Source of the DNA: Balaenoptera acutorostrata
Taxonomy: Eukaryota > Chordata > Mammalia > Artiodactyla > Balaenopteridae
NCBI RefSeq assembly: GCF_949987535.1
Contig: NC_080078.1
Location: 52,478,207 to 52,542,206 of the forward strand
DNA length: 64,000 nucleotides
Direction: 5' to 3'
Positions 21,237 through 33,520 of the stretch are shown one piece after another. How positions within the stretch are numbered: position 1 is the stretch's first letter; the number at the start of each line of letters is the position of its first letter. The position numbers were made by a program, and so were the translations under genes. The notes below the pieces were generated by a model. That model was given only the letters and a program-made list of their open reading frames with translations. It made no database searches and was not told the DNA's origin.

Positions 21237-24200
21237 GAAAATGGTAATAGGAACATACATATTGATAATTACCCTAAACGTGAATGGATGAAAAGCTCCA
21301 ACCAAAAGACACAGTCTTGCTGAATGGATACTAAAATAAGACCCATCTATATGCTGTCTACAAGAGACCCACTTCAGACCTAGGGACTCATTCAGACTGA
21401 AAGTGAGGGGATGGAAAAAGATATTTCATGCAAATGGAAATCAAAAGAAAGCTGGAGTAGCAATACTCATATCAGATAAAATAGACATTAAAATAAAGAA
21501 TGTTACAAGAGGCAAGGAAGGACACTACATAATGATCAAGGGATCAATCCAAGAAGAAGATATAACAATTATAAATACATATTCACCCAACATAGGAGCA
21601 CCTCAATACATAAGCCAACTGCTAACAGCTATAAAAGAGAAATCGACAGTAGCACAGTAATAGTGGGGGACTTGAACACCTCACTTACACCAATGGACAG
21701 ATCATCCAAAATGAAAATAAATAAGGAAACAGAAGCTTTAAATGACACAATAGACCAGATAGATTTAATTGATATTTATGGGACATTCCATCCCAAAACA
21801 GCAGATTACACTTTCTTCTCAAGTGCTCATGAAACATTCTCCAGGATAGATCACATCTTGAGTCACAGATCAAGCCTCAGTAAATTTAAGATAATTGAAA
21901 TCATATCAAGAATCTTTTCTGACCACAACGCTATGAGATTAAAAATAAATTACAGGGAAAAAACCGTAAAAAACACAAACACATGGAGGCTACAAAATAT
22001 GTTACTAAATAACCAAGAGATCACCGAAGAAATCAAAGAGGAAATCCAAAAAATACCTAGAGACAAATGACAATGAAAACACGATGATCCAAAACCTGTG
22101 GGATGCAGCAAAAGCAGTTGTAAGAGGGAAGTTTATAGCTATACAAGCCTACCTCAAGAAACAAGAAAAATCTCAAATAAACAATCTAACCTTACACCTA
22201 AAGGAATTAGAGAAAGAAGAACAAACAAAACCCAAAGTTAGCAGAAGGAAAGAAATCATAAATATCAGAGCAGAAATAAATGAAATAGAAACAAAGAAAA
22301 CAATAACAAAGATCAAAAAAACTAAAAGCTGGTTCTTTGCAAAGATAAACAAAATTGATAAACCATTAGCTAGACTCATCAAGAAAAAGAGGGAGAGGAC
22401 TCAAATCAATAAAGTTAGAAATGAAAAAGGAGAAGTTACAACAGACACCACAGAAATACAAAGCATCCTAAGAGACTACTACAAGCAACTCCATGCCAAT
22501 AAAATGAACAACCTGGAAGAAATGGACAGATTCCTAGAAAGGTATAACCTTCCAAGACTGAACCAGGAAGAAATAGAAAATATGAACAGAACAATAACAA
22601 GCAATGAAATTGAAACTGTGATTAAAAATCTTCCAACAAACAAAAGTCCAGGACCAGATGGCTTCACAGGTGAATTCTATCAAACACTTAGAGAAGAGCT
22701 AACACCCATCCTTCTCAAACTCTTCCAAAAAAATTGTGGAGGAAGGAACACTCCCAAACTCATTCTATGAGGCCACCATCACCCTGATACCAAAACCAGA
22801 CAAAGATACTACAAAAAAAGAAAATTAGAGACCAATATCACTGATGAATATAGATGCAAATATCCTCAGCAAAATACTAGCAAATAGAATCCAACAGCAC
22901 ATTAAAAGGATCATGCACTATGACCAAGTGGGATTTATCCCAGGGATGCAGGGATTCTTCAATATATGCAAATCAATCAATGTGATAAAGCATATTAACA
23001 AATTGAAGAATAAAAACCATATGATCATCTCAATAGATGCAGAAAAGGCTTTTGACAAAATTCAACACCCATTTATGATAAAAACTCTTCAGAAAGTGGG
23101 CATAGAGGGAACCCACCTCAACATAATAAAGGCCATATACGACAAACCCACAGCAAACATCATTCTCAATGGTGAAAAACTGAAAGCATTTCCTCTAAGG
23201 TCAGGAAGAAGACAAGGTTGTCCACTCTCAGCACTATTATTCAACATAGTTTTGGAATTACTCGCTATGGCAATCAGAGAAGAAAAAGAAATAAAAGGAA
23301 TACAAATTGGAAAAGAAGAAGTAAAACTGTCACTGTTTGCAGATGATATGATACTATACATAGAGAATCCTAAATTTGCCACCAGAAAACTACTAGAGGT
23401 AATTAATGAATTTGGTAAAGTTGCAGGATACAAAATTAATGCACAGAAATCTCTTGCATTCCTATACACTAATGATGAAAAATCGGAAAGAGAAATTAAG
23501 GAAACACTCCCATTTACCACTGCAACAAAAAGAATAAAATACCTAGGAATAAACCTACCTTGGGAGACAAAAGACCTGTATGCAGAAAACTATAAGACAC
23601 TGATGAAAGAAATTAAAGATGATACCAACAGATGGAGAGCTATACCATGTTCTTGGATTGGAAGAATCAATATTGTGAAAATGACTGTACTACCCAAAGC
23701 AATCTACAGATTCAATGCAATCTCTATCAAATTACCAATGGCATTTTTTACAGAACTAGAACAAAAAATCTTAAAATTTGTATTGACACACAAAAGACCC
23801 CGAATAGCCAAAGCAGTCTTGAGCAAAAAAAACGGAGCTGGAAGAATCAGACTCCCTGACTTCAGACTATACTATAAAGCTACAGTAATCAAGACAATAT
23901 GGTACTGGCACAAAAACAGAAACATAGATCAGTGGACCAAGATAGAAAGCCCAGAGATAAACCCATGCACCTGTGGTCAACTACTCTTTGACAAAGGAAG
24001 CAAGGATATACAATGGAGAAAAGACTGTCTCTTCAGTAAGTGGTGCTGGAAAAACTGGACAGCTACATGTAAAGTAATGAAATTAGAACACTCCCTAACA
24101 CCATACAGAAAAATAAACTCAAAATGGACTTGAGACCTAAATGTAAGACCGGACACTACAAAACTCTTAGAGGAAAACATAGGAAGAACACTCTTTGACA

Positions 24201-25058
24201 TAAATCACAGCAAGATCTTTTTTGGTCTACCTCCCAGAGTAATGGAAATAAAAACAAAAATAAACAAATGGGACTTGATGAAACTTCAAAGCTTTTGCAC
24301 AGCAAAGGAAACCATAAACAAGACGAAAAGACAACCCTCAGAATGGGAGAAAATATTTGCAAACGAATCAATGGACAAAGGATTAATCTCCAAAATATAT
24401 AAACATCTCATGCAGCTCAATATTAAAAAAAAACAACCCAACCCAAAAATGGGTAGAAGACCTAAATAGACATTTCTCCAAAGAAGACATACAGACGGCC
24501 AAGAAGCACAAGAAAAGCTGTTCAACATCACTAATTATTAGAGAAATGCAAATCAAAACTACAATGAGATATCTACTCACACCAGTTAGAATGGGCATCA
24601 ACAGAAAACCTACAAACAACAAATGCTGAAGAGGGTGTGGAGAAAAGGGAACCGGTTTCCACTGTTGGTGGGAATGTAAATTGATACAGCTACTATGGAG
24701 AACAGAATGGAGGTTCCTTTAAAAACTAAAAATAGAATTACCATATGATCCAGCAATCCCACTACTGGGCATATACCCAGAGTAAAGCATAATTCAAAAA
24801 GACACATGCACCCCAATGTTCATTGCAGCACTATTCACAATAGCCAGGTCGTGGAAGCAACCTAAATGCCCATTGACAGATGAATGGATAAAGAAGTTGT
24901 GGTACATATATACAATGGAATATTACTCAGCCATAAAAAGGAACCAAATTGGGTCATTTGTTGAGACGTGGTTGGATCTGGAGACTGTCATACAGAGTGA
25001 AGTAAGTCAGAAAGAGAAAAATAAATATCGTATATTAACGCATATATATGGAACCTAG
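21237..25058 (+). pseudogene. L1 ORF2 remnant (endonuclease and reverse transcriptase)
   Basis: ORF2 encodes the endonuclease/reverse transcriptase that nicks target DNA and primes cDNA synthesis. The first codons contain stops (near 21290 and 21340). Endonuclease blocks are legible: GDLN at 21666, SRIDHILSH near 21840 and SDHNAMRL near 21915. The reverse transcriptase segment [15 protein letters not shown] lies near 22640. A 429-codon open stretch at 22844-24133 holds [10 protein letters not shown] with the catalytic FADD intact. Later frames carry MGRRPK near 24460 and end THIYGT at 25058. Several frameshifts and stops (near 21658, 22068, 22770 and 24133) make it inactive, although the RT core is unusually open. 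Confidence 0.9.
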
Positions 25059-25299
25059 AAAAATGGTACAGATGAACCGGTTTGCAGGGCAGAAATTGAG
25101 ACACAGATGTACAGAACAAACGTATGGACACCAAAGGGGGAAAGTGGCAGGGCTGGGGGTGTGGTGGTGTGATGAATTGGGTGATTGGGATTGACATGTA
25201 TACACTGATGTGTGTAAAATTGATGACTAATAAGAACCTGCTGTATAAAAAAATAAATAAAATAAAATTCAAATATTAAAAAACAAAAATAAATAAATA

Positions 25300-25403
25300 G
25301 AGCAGAAATTACACATGTAATACCGTTGGCAGATAGATTGCCCATGAATATTTCCAGCCACAGGGAACATCCTCCATCCCCATTAAAAAAAAAAAAAAAA
25401 AAA
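25300..25403 (+). mobile_element. 3'-transduced segment of the L1
   Basis: After the L1 A-rich tail (ending aaataaata) comes 85 bp of unrelated sequence, agcagaaattacacatg to cctccatccccatt, then A19 at 25385-25403, then the target-site duplication. This is the mark of L1 read-through transcription into its source flank. A variant polyadenylation signal (attaaa) abuts the A-tract rather than lying 10-30 nt upstream, which is a caveat. Confidence 0.7.
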
Positions 25404-25575
25404 GTAAATTAATTAAAATAAGTACAATTAAAAATTAACTTCCTCGGTTGCGCTAGCTACATTTGATGTGCTCAGCAGCTCTGCGGCTAGTGAATTGGAC
25501 AGTGTATAATTATTTTGTCATGGAACTTTTCCATCATTGTAGAAAGTCTTGTTGGACAGTGCTGTGTTCGATCTT
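25404..25575 (+). mobile_element. hAT element, right part
   Basis: Resumes with gtaaattaattaaaataag and continues gttgcgctagctacatttga, gtgctcagcagc, ctagtgaattggacagtg and ggacagtgctgtgttc, completing the hAT element begun at 18927. The remainder to 25650 includes gagttgtatacttaagatttg, like an old L1 3' end. Confidence 0.7.
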
Positions 25576-25650
25576 GGTCTGGCTTGTTGCTTGGGTGTAC
25601 AAATTTGTCAGTAGTCATTGAGTTGTATACTTAAGATTTGTACACTTTAC

Positions 25651-25930
25651 ATGAAAAGATGCTCAGCATCACTAATTATTAGAGCAATGCAAATCAAAAC
25701 TACAATGAGGTACCACCTCACACAAGTCAGAATGACCATCATTAAAAAGTCTACAAATAACAAATACTGGAGAGCGTGTGGAGAAAAAGGAACCCTCCTA
25801 TGTCGGTGGGAATTTAAGTTGGTGCAGCCACTATGGAAAACAGTATGGAGGTTCCTCAGAAAACTAAAAATAGAATTCCCATATGATCCAGCAATCTCAC
25901 TCCTGGGCATATATCCTGAAAAATCTTTAT
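25651..25930 (+). mobile_element. Internal L1 ORF2 fragment
   Basis: Plus-strand L1 ORF2 C-terminal coding region ([33 protein letters not shown]) with no 5' part, no 3' UTR and no A-tract. It ends near gaaaaatctttatata. Likely an older truncated copy. Confidence 0.75.
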
Positions 25931-26940
25931 ATATATCACCCAGAATATTGCATAACTGCATTCATGAATTAGGTTGATCATTTTATAGCCCATTAGCCAA
26001 GCTGCATTTTAGATATTAAATTGACCATCTATTGTCAACTAAATGTAACAGCTGTAAAGAGTTGTTTCTTTCTTGTGGGATTTCTCATTTCACAGAGAAA
26101 CTGAGTCACCAGTGTTGCAGTCTATCTTCTTATAACAGGCGTGTGAGAGGGCAAATGTATTTTATATGCTAAAAGTGAAAATTGCTTTTTGATGTAACGT
26201 CACTCAGAGTGAAAAATGACCTATAAAAGGATAAGTGCACCATTTTTAGCCTTTGACTAAATGATTACAATTTAATAAGAAATGACTTGGTACTGACAGC
26301 TTTCAATTAATCTCTGAAATAGAACGAAGAAAAAGAATGAATAACCCCAAATGTCAGATAATCAATATTACTTATAGTTAGCTTTATAACGTATGCTCTG
26401 CTTACTTTTGACTTGGAATGACTTTATTTCAAATCAGATACTGAGGACATACTTGGGAAACCTGACTTGGGAGGAACAAAGGGTCTGTCTAGTTGCCTCT
26501 CTATCGCTATTCACCTGCTGTTGGAACTGCTTCAGCTCAATTCATAGGCAAATAGATTGCACATTCCCCAAGAGGCCTCTCAGTATGGCCAGAAGGAGCT
26601 GATTTTGCTCAAATCATGGAAGCATGGAAAGCAAAACTTGATATTGAGAGCAACTTAGAAACAAAACAAGAACCAATGCTGAATGCCTTGGGCATGCCAA
26701 CCGTTAACCCAAGGGCAAGAGTAGACAGGTCAAGTCACAATGGAGATAACACTGAGCTTATATGGAACATGATTCAAGATGGCCGCTCCATCATGCACAT
26801 CTCACAAGTGTGAAAGAATTCTGCTGTGATGTTGCCTGTCATCAGGGAGATAGTCAGAATGGTCTGCCAATCATCTATTCAATCCATAATCTACCCATCT
26901 ATCCATTTAATCATCCAGCATGAACTTGAAGATTCTTTTT
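25931..26940. other. Unassigned sequence
   Basis: No repeat is recognised. Two short plus-strand frames at 26393-26602 and 26616-26813 lie close together, but neither has a known domain or clear splice sites. Confidence 0.4.
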
Positions 26941-27100
26941 TCCCAAACACTTTAATTTGTTAATATTTTAGTTCTACTATCCATTCATTGGGCATAGGTT
27001 AAATGTCCATAAGGAACTGTGTACAGGAGATGCTAATGTAATCAGAGAAGTTCTCGCTTTTCATAAGCTTACACTGTCTAGTTCTTACATTAAGAGCACA
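26941..27100 (-). repeat. L2 fragment, tentative
   Basis: tccattcattgggcatagg, gaactgtgtacaggagatgc and cataagcttacactgtctag follow the complement of L2 in order, with heavy divergence. Confidence 0.4.
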
Positions 27101-27214
27101 GGTCGGTTTTGCCAGTTGAGTGAGCTAATAGCGTAAGTTATTCTAAAAGAAGCCATATTGCTTTCTTGGGTTTTTGCTTCTAGGTAATGAACTAATGTTT
27201 CAGGGAGTCTTTAG

Positions 27215-27695
27215 AGTATGTATTAATTTCCTGTGACCGCTATAACCAGTCACCACAAACTTGTGCGCTAACAGCAGTAGAAATCTGTTCTCTCCCCATT
27301 CTGAAGGCCAGAAGTCTGAAAATTAAGGTCTCAGCAGTGGCACAATCCCTCCTGAGCTCCTAGGGGCGGATTTGTTCCCTGCCTTTTCCAGCTTCTGGTT
27401 GCTGCCAGCACTCCTTGACTTGTGTCTGCATCACTCCAGTCTTCAAGGCCAGAATCTTCAAATCTCTCCACATGGCCTTCTCCTCTGTGGGTCTAATCTC
27501 CTTCTTCCTCCCTCTTAGATGGACACACATGATGGTATTTAAAGCCCATCTGGCTAAATCAGGATAATCTCCACATCCCAATATCCTTAACTTAATCACA
27601 TCTGCAAAGTCTTTGCCATGTCAGGTAACATTCACAGGTAACAGGATTTAGAATGTGGATATCTTTTTAGGGGGTCATTTCTCAGCCTCCTGAAG
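27215..27695 (-). mobile_element. MaLR-type LTR
   Basis: Starts tattaatttcctgtgaccgctataac and ends ctttttaggggg, with gcttctggttgctgccagc, cacatggccttctcc and aatcacatctgcaaagtc between. This is the complement of an ERVL-MaLR (MLT/MST-like) LTR, a solo copy with no internal region in view. Minus-strand frames (27360-27599) are incidental. Confidence 0.65.
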
Positions 27696-29384
27696 ACTCC
27701 AAGGAATTAGAACATTTCCCTTTAAAATGTTGTTTATTCTTAGAGAACAGATATTGTGTCTAGCATATTGTTGTTCCACAAAGGCTCATGGACCTCACCC
27801 AACATCAAGCATTACTTATAACTAGTAAAGAATATGAGCAAAACAAAAGTACCTTCTCAGCATCCCTGCATCTGCTTCTGAAAGGGCCTTGAACCTCGGA
27901 TGCAGCTTCCTAAAACTCCACATTTTGGTTTCGGAGTAACTGACAAATGCTACCTGAAAGTGTGATACAAGTTAGTTCAGGTGAAGCCGTTTAGATTTAA
28001 GGTGTCTCAGTTTTTTATACTTGATTAGTCACAGAGGTAGAGAGCCTGCATGAGTAATATCCACTCCAGCAGCCTGTATCCCATCAATCCATGAATTCCA
28101 CGTTACTTGTATGAAGCACTCAAGGCAGACCAGGAATAACCTGTTAAAACCTTAGATCCTGGGTTATCTTCCTGCTAGTAAATCCCATCACAGTATTTAC
28201 AAGAAGATCTGGTTTTGTGAAGGCCGGCACCTCCTTGGCGAAGTCCTAAGGAGGGAGGGAGCTAGAAGTGATAGATCTACAGTTAATTCTCTTTTCCCCA
28301 CACCTGGGTTATGTTTTAGATTTATAGAATATTCACTTTTGAAACTTTATCATCTGGAGGTCAAGTATGTAAATAAATCAGAATCAAATTATTTTCTTAG
28401 GTCCATCCTGAAACGATTGCTGGTGTATATCTGTTCTCTATAACAGGAGTATAGAGCAAACAGCAAAAATAAAAGGCAACCATGTAAGAGCAAGGGTTGT
28501 GAGCATAATGTCGGCTGTTTGAACAGAACCTGGTTTATTTGCTTATACTAAAGATGCTTCAGAGACTTCAGCTAAGAGAGTGATCATCAGTTTGTGTCAT
28601 TTATTTATGAGATATTTAGATGCCTTTATTGCATGAGATAAAAAACAATTAAAAACCTATTTCTATCTGATGAATGAGAGAATGACTTGGATCAAATAAT
28701 GGGACTCCTATTTTTATTTCTGGGCAGGTCTGCTTTAGTTTCACAGTTCCCTTTGTTGTGGAGACAATAATACAAGTAAGATGATTCTCTTTCACTGTTT
28801 ATTTGGCTTTTGCACGGAAGAAAGAGTGTATACTTGGCACCTGGTATTTGCCATCTGTCTGCTGGTTTCCTTGCTGTGAACAGATTCACAGTAACGTGTG
28901 GGTGTGTGGAGAGGAAATCGTTATTAGAATCCTTTCTAAGAAGGTCAGCTCTGTGTGGCATCGGAATGCCCTTGGGCGGTAAGGGTTGGCTAACACGTTA
29001 CTTTATTCAGCTCTCCTTGCTCTGTCCCTTAAGGACACCTGCTCATCATAAGACCACTGCTGGCCTCCAACTTGGCTTCATATCTTTTAAGGTAGGATTT
29101 AAAGTGAGGACAAAAGGGCAGGATCTGAGTAGCTACTTCCAATGTTGACCTAACATTTTTCTCAGTATTGCTTTCAGGAAAAGAAAGAGGGAGGATTTTT
29201 TTCTCTGCTGGATCATTGGGATCCTACTTAGCACTGCTTGAAGAGGTGGGCATATTAAAGATGCCGTGCAAGATTTCCAGAGACCTCCAGGTCTTAACTG
29301 GTTGCCTTATCATCCCCCTCAACAAAGACCTTTGCCCTTAGCAGCTGTGCTCATGATAGAACCTGGCATTTTGTAGAGCACCTT
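27696..29384. other. Unassigned sequence
   Basis: No repeat recognised in most of this stretch. A 112-codon plus-strand frame at 28810-29148 has no known domain. Within it, a donor-like aaggtagga at 29087 and an acceptor-like tgtcccttaag near 29032 bracket a 57-nt block that I consider unsupported. Confidence 0.35.
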
Positions 29385-29535
29385 AGGGTTTTAAAAGCAA
29401 TTGTATAGATGTTATCACATTTGCTCTTGGAATAATCCTCTGAAGTCATTTGGACACAGGTATGAATCTTCAATTTATAGATGAGAAAACTGAAGCTAAG
29501 ACAGGTCAGGCAACTTGCTCAAAGTCATGTCATTC
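29385..29535 (-). repeat. MIR fragment
   Basis: tttatagatgagaaaactgaagc, acaggtcaggcaacttgctc and aaagtcatg are the complement of the MIR core, with a recognisable flank upstream (gttatcacatttg). Confidence 0.75.
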
Positions 29536-29559
29536 TTCTTTTTTCCCATTGGTGACATA

Positions 29560-30385
29560 ATTTTTAGAAGTTTTTTTTAAATTGAAGTATGGTTGATGTA
29601 CAATATTATACAAGTTACAGGTATACAATACAGTGATCCACAATTTTTAAAGGTTATACTCCATTATAGCTATTTTGAAATATTGGCTATATTCCCCGTG
29701 TTGTACAGTATGTCCTTGTAGCTTATTTTCTACATGATGGTTTGTATCTCTTAATCCACTACCCCTATCTGGCCCCTCCCTCCTTCCCTCTCCCCACTGG
29801 TAACCACCAGTTTGTTCTCCGTATCTGTGAGTGTTTCTTTTTTGTTATGTTCACTAGTTTGTTGTAAGTCATACAAGTGATGTCATACAGTGTTTGTCTT
29901 TCTGTCTGACTTATTTCACTTAGCATGATACCCTCCAAGTCCATTCATGTTGTTGCAAATGGCAAAATTCCATTCTTTTTTATTTTATTTATTTATTTAT
30001 ATTTTATTTTTGGCTGTGCTGGGTCTTCGGTTCGTGCGAGGGCTTTCTCTAGTTGCGGCAAGTGGGGGCCACTCTTCATCGCAGTGCGGGGACCGCTCTT
30101 CATCGCGGTGCGCGGGCCTTTCACTATCGCGGCCCCTCCCGTTGCGGGGCACAGGCTCCAGACGCGCAGGCTCAGCAGCTGTGGCTCACGGGCCCAGCTG
30201 CTCCGTGGCATGTGGGATCTTCCCAGACCAGGGCTCGAACCCGTGTCTCCTGCCTTAGCAGGCAGATTCTCAACCACTGCGCCACCAGGGAAGCCCTCCA
30301 TTCTTTTTTATGGCTGAGTAGTATTCTATTATATATATGTATACCACATCTTCCTTATCCATTCTTAATCAACAGAGTGGAGGTT
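29560..30385 (-). mobile_element. L1 3' end, minus strand, split by a SINE
   Basis: A T-rich tail at 29571, then a 3' UTR lineage with gaagtatggttgatgtacaa, cccgtgttgtacagtatg and ctaatccac-like text, then an ORF2 end (tgtctgacttatttcactt). It resumes at 30298 with ccattcttttttatggctgagtag and stops near 30385. It is interrupted by the SINE at 29984-30297. Confidence 0.8.
29984..30297 (-). mobile_element. CHR-type SINE
   Basis: The head lies at the right (gccaccagggaagccc) and the ttatttatttatat tail at the left. The 14-bp duplication ccattcttttttat is at 29970-29983 and 30298-30311. CpG-rich body with an internal duplication (gtggggaccgctcttcatc, gcggtgcgcgggcc). Frames of over 100 codons on both strands are SINE shadows. 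Confidence 0.92.
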
Positions 30386-30420
30386 GCTCATTACTTTAAG
30401 AGCTTAATCCAAAAGTCTTA

Positions 30421-30844
30421 CAGGTTTCCCCCGCTATGAGAAAGTAGAGCATTCCTGTGAAACCTTTCACAAACCGAAATGGCATAAAGCAAAGAAGCAG
30501 CTACCTCAGGACACATCTGGCTAACAAATGCACAAAATAAATCAAGATAAAGCACACATGCTCACAGACACAGTTCAGAGCTCTGGTAGCTGGATGCTGA
30601 GATGCTGAGTACAGTTCCTGGGGAAGGAGCTTGGGTGCCCCGCTTGGGGGGGGCACAGCTGCTTCTATAACAATTTCCCTGCGAAACAGATGCTGAATGC
30701 TATTTTCATTTTTGGCTTTTTTTGTAAAAGTGAAAATCCTCTTCAGATTTATTTTGGCTAGCGAGAACAGTTACTAACAGAGGTCTTTCTTAAAGCAAAG
30801 TGGCATAAAGCAAACTTTCAAAAAAAAAAAAGGGGGGGTTCCTG
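30421..30844. mobile_element. Tigger-like non-autonomous DNA transposon
   Basis: Terminal inverted repeats, caggtttccccc at 30421 and ggggggttcctg ending at 30844, with a TA on the left. The interior has the palindromic logic ggcataaagcaaag at both ends and gaaaatcctcttcag, as in Tigger-derived elements. No transposase frame remains. Confidence 0.65.
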
Positions 30845-31380
30845 TGTTAAGTCATTACAAGCATATTGAAATTCCCCCAGGGACCTTGTGGATAACATAA
30901 GTGAGTGAAGTTTGGTGGGGTATGAAAAAGAATGGTGGGCTCAAGGTGATCTAAATGAGGGTGCGCAGTTCTACAGGGTGTTTTCTTGTCAGCCTCTCCC
31001 CTCTTTCCCTTTTCCTTCCTCCCTCCCTCCCTCCTTCTGTTCTCTGTCAGAAATACTGGAGCCTTCTGGGTCTCATGGAATCATACATTTGTCACTCCTG
31101 TCTTTGAACTTTGTAGACAGTTTGAAGTACATAAATTTGTAAAATGATGGTTATTTGGCAGGGGATCTTGCATAAATAAGGTTAACTGGAGGCTGATTGG
31201 TGGTACTCTTTGGCAGTATAGTCTGTGATAGATATGTCCGAAGTGACAGGGAAAAGATTTTGATGGGTCTGCCCAAGACCTTATGTTGGTTCAGTTGCAG
31301 AGACTGAGCTGTATGGAACCTGAGAGACCATCTGTTAATACTGAAATTCTCATTTTCAAGCACTTCAGAGGGTGTGGGTT
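30845..31380. other. Unassigned sequence with CT-rich tract
   Basis: A pyrimidine tract at 30995-31048 (ccttcctccctccctcc) is the only clear structure. The remainder is unassigned. Confidence 0.45.
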
Positions 31381-31384
31381 CTAG

Positions 31385-31790
31385 CAGTTATCTACTGCCA
31401 CAATATTGCATAACAAACACAAAACCTCAGTGTCAGGTTGCAGTAAATGTTTATTGCTTACGGGTCTTGGATCAGCCAGGGGTCTGCTCAGCAGCTCTGA
31501 TGATCTTGGCTGGCTGTTAGCTGATCTTGGCTGGCCTCAGATGGGAGCGTGGGCAGCTCAGCCCTGCTCCACTTGTCTCATTTCCCAGCAGGCTAGCTGA
31601 GGCATGTTCCCAAGGTGAGGGTCAAGTGCAAGAGTCCAAGGGGAAACAGACAAGGTCTCTCAAGACCTAGCCTTGGAATAGTAAGCTGTTACTCTGTTGG
31701 ACAAAGCAAGGCACCTGGGGTGGAGAAATATACCTCGCCTTAGGGAGCAACTCCAAAGTCACATGGCAAAAGGTATGGGTAAGAGGAGGG
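31385..31790. repeat. Old interspersed repeat, family uncertain
   Basis: attgcataacaaacacaaaacctcagtg, then ggtcttggatcagccagg, ggctggctgttagctgatc and ccagcaggctagctgagg, resembles a common ancient eutherian element of LTR or LINE origin that I cannot name with confidence. Confidence 0.4.
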
Positions 31791-32407
31791 TAGTTACTAG
31801 CTAATGGCAGTATTACTAAATTTATCAATCACAGTTGTCTAACAGGTTAGGAATAGAAATAAGATAGAGCTAGGTCTCTTGCCCCACTCCCACACTAAGG
31901 CCTTTCATATCATTTCCAGAGAATCTCAATTTGTCTTAGACATGCCCCTCCCCGCAAATAAGCCCCAGGCATTTAGAGCCTTATGTTCTTACCACCAAAG
32001 AACATTTATAATTTCCCTGTAGACTCAATATTTGGAAATTGTTTTGTAATTTGTAAGAGTTCTTAATTACTTATCTCTTTAAAAATATGAAACATTGTAC
32101 AACTGCCAAATAGAACTTCTGGTTGGTATGAGATACTGAACTGAGCAAAAGCTAACAACAGGAAAGACCATCCATCACTGGTTCACTTAGCTTGGACCTG
32201 CGTTTTCAGGCATAAATGCCCAAGCGTGGACAGACCTTAATGATTCTTGTTTCTTTACTGATTCCAGGCTGAGAGTCGTGGTGACAATATATGCTTCTAT
32301 CTTGAGCATTTTCTTATAACCAGACCCTTTTGAAGAAAAAACATCCTTCCCTGCCATCAGTCACTCAATCCAGGGTTCCCTCAAATTAGGCTTGGAAAAT
32401 TACTGAT
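31791..32407. other. Unassigned sequence
   Basis: No feature recognised. Confidence 0.4.
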
Positions 32408-32409
32408 TA

Positions 32410-32708
32410 CAGTTGTACCTCGGAAGTATTGTGGGTGTGGTTCCATGCTATTTCAATAAAGCAAATCATATGACTTTTTCAGTTTCCCAGTGCATATAAA
32501 AGATATGTTTACGCTTTACTATAGTCAATTAAGTGTATAATAGCATTATGTCTACAAAAACAATGTATATACCTTTAGAAAATGATGCTGTTGGAAAAAT
32601 GGCTCTGATAGACTTAATGCAGGGGTGCCACGAACCTTCAATTTGTAAAAAATGCAATTTATCTGTGAAGTGCAATAAAGTGAAGCACAAGAAAATGAGG
32701 TATGCCTG
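32410..32708. mobile_element. Tigger1-derived non-autonomous element
   Basis: Flanked by TA and bounded by cagttgtacctcgg and gaggtatgcctg inverted termini. Internal markers are ttcccagtgcatataaaag, aatagcattatgtcta and the right end ttcaatttgtaaaaaatgc. Internal transposase sequence is deleted. It shares its structure with the element at 53375. Confidence 0.85.
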
Positions 32709-32712
32709 TATT

Positions 32713-33520
32713 CATAAAATATTGACTCTTCAGTCTCAGTCACAAAGGTCATTATCTGAACCCTGCTAACAAGTTGAGGCAGAGGTACAGGTTCATATTA
32801 AACACTGTCATTTAGCTTTTGGAAAAAGACTGTTTAAAAATCAAGAGAAAGGGTAGGATAAATTAAAATAGCACTCTCTTGGGCAGATAATTTAGTTCAA
32901 CTGTTTCTGAATTTCTGAGGATTCTAAATTCAACTTCCATAAAATATGCCAAAGGTGGTGTTAGAAGTTTTAGCAATTGCAGCTTAATACTGTATTTCAC
33001 AAGCATAAATTGTGCCCCAAATGTGTACATGTTTCCTTTTATCACTGTATTTCAGAAAAGGTCAAATATGGTGATCATTTTACCCAGCTGGAATATTTGG
33101 TTCTTTGTATGATTCTAGCTAAGTAGGGAAGGCAGTGAGCACTTAGAAAATGGTTGCAAGCTGTGATTAAAAAAACAAAAACAAAAAAAGGCTTTGGTTT
33201 ATCCAACTGCAGAAAGAAGAAATTTTTGGCAAGATGTGGCATCGTGGTATTTGAGGGACTTTGCATATATTACAGAGTATTGCAAATAATGGATAAAAGT
33301 ACTTGAGTGTTTGTGAGAGGAAGATTAATCCCTAATGATAACTTTTAAAAGTTATCATTCACTTCTTAATTGCAATTATAAGAGTTAGAGCAGTGCTGTC
33401 TAATAGAGCTTCCTGCTTTGATGGGGATGTTTTATATCTGTGCTGGCAATACAATAGCATTAACCCTATAAGGTTAATGAGCTTCTCTATGTAGCTAGTA
33501 CAGATGAAGAAATGAATACT
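32713..33520. other. Unassigned sequence
   Basis: No family recognised. At 33340-33358 there is a short inverted pair (gataacttttaaaagttatc). Oligo-A at 33527 starts the next element. Confidence 0.4.

Larger units (their letters stand above)
18988..25403 (+). mobile_element. L1 with nested L1 and SINE and a 3' transduction
   Basis: A plus-strand L1 starts in the last bases of its 5' UTR (gagggcagagagcag) and includes ORF1, the ORF1/ORF2 junction, ORF2, a 3' UTR and an A-rich tail. A perfect 12-bp target-site duplication (gtaaattaatta) flanks it at 18976-18987 and 25404-25415. It splits an hAT element whose halves resume on each side. A second L1 occupies 20021-21236, so the original insert was about 5.2 kb. 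After its own tail (25249-25299) comes 85 bp of extra sequence and a second A19 tract. Both ORFs are broken, so it is not autonomous. Confidence 0.9.

Noticed and set aside
28810..29148. 112-codon plus-strand frame or exon at 29032-29089
   Set aside because: Splice-like sites are weak and no neighbouring block connects in phase.
29925..30439. Overlapping frames of 92-130 codons on both strands
   Set aside because: They translate the CHR SINE body and its antisense. The same peptides recur at 20192 and 59489.
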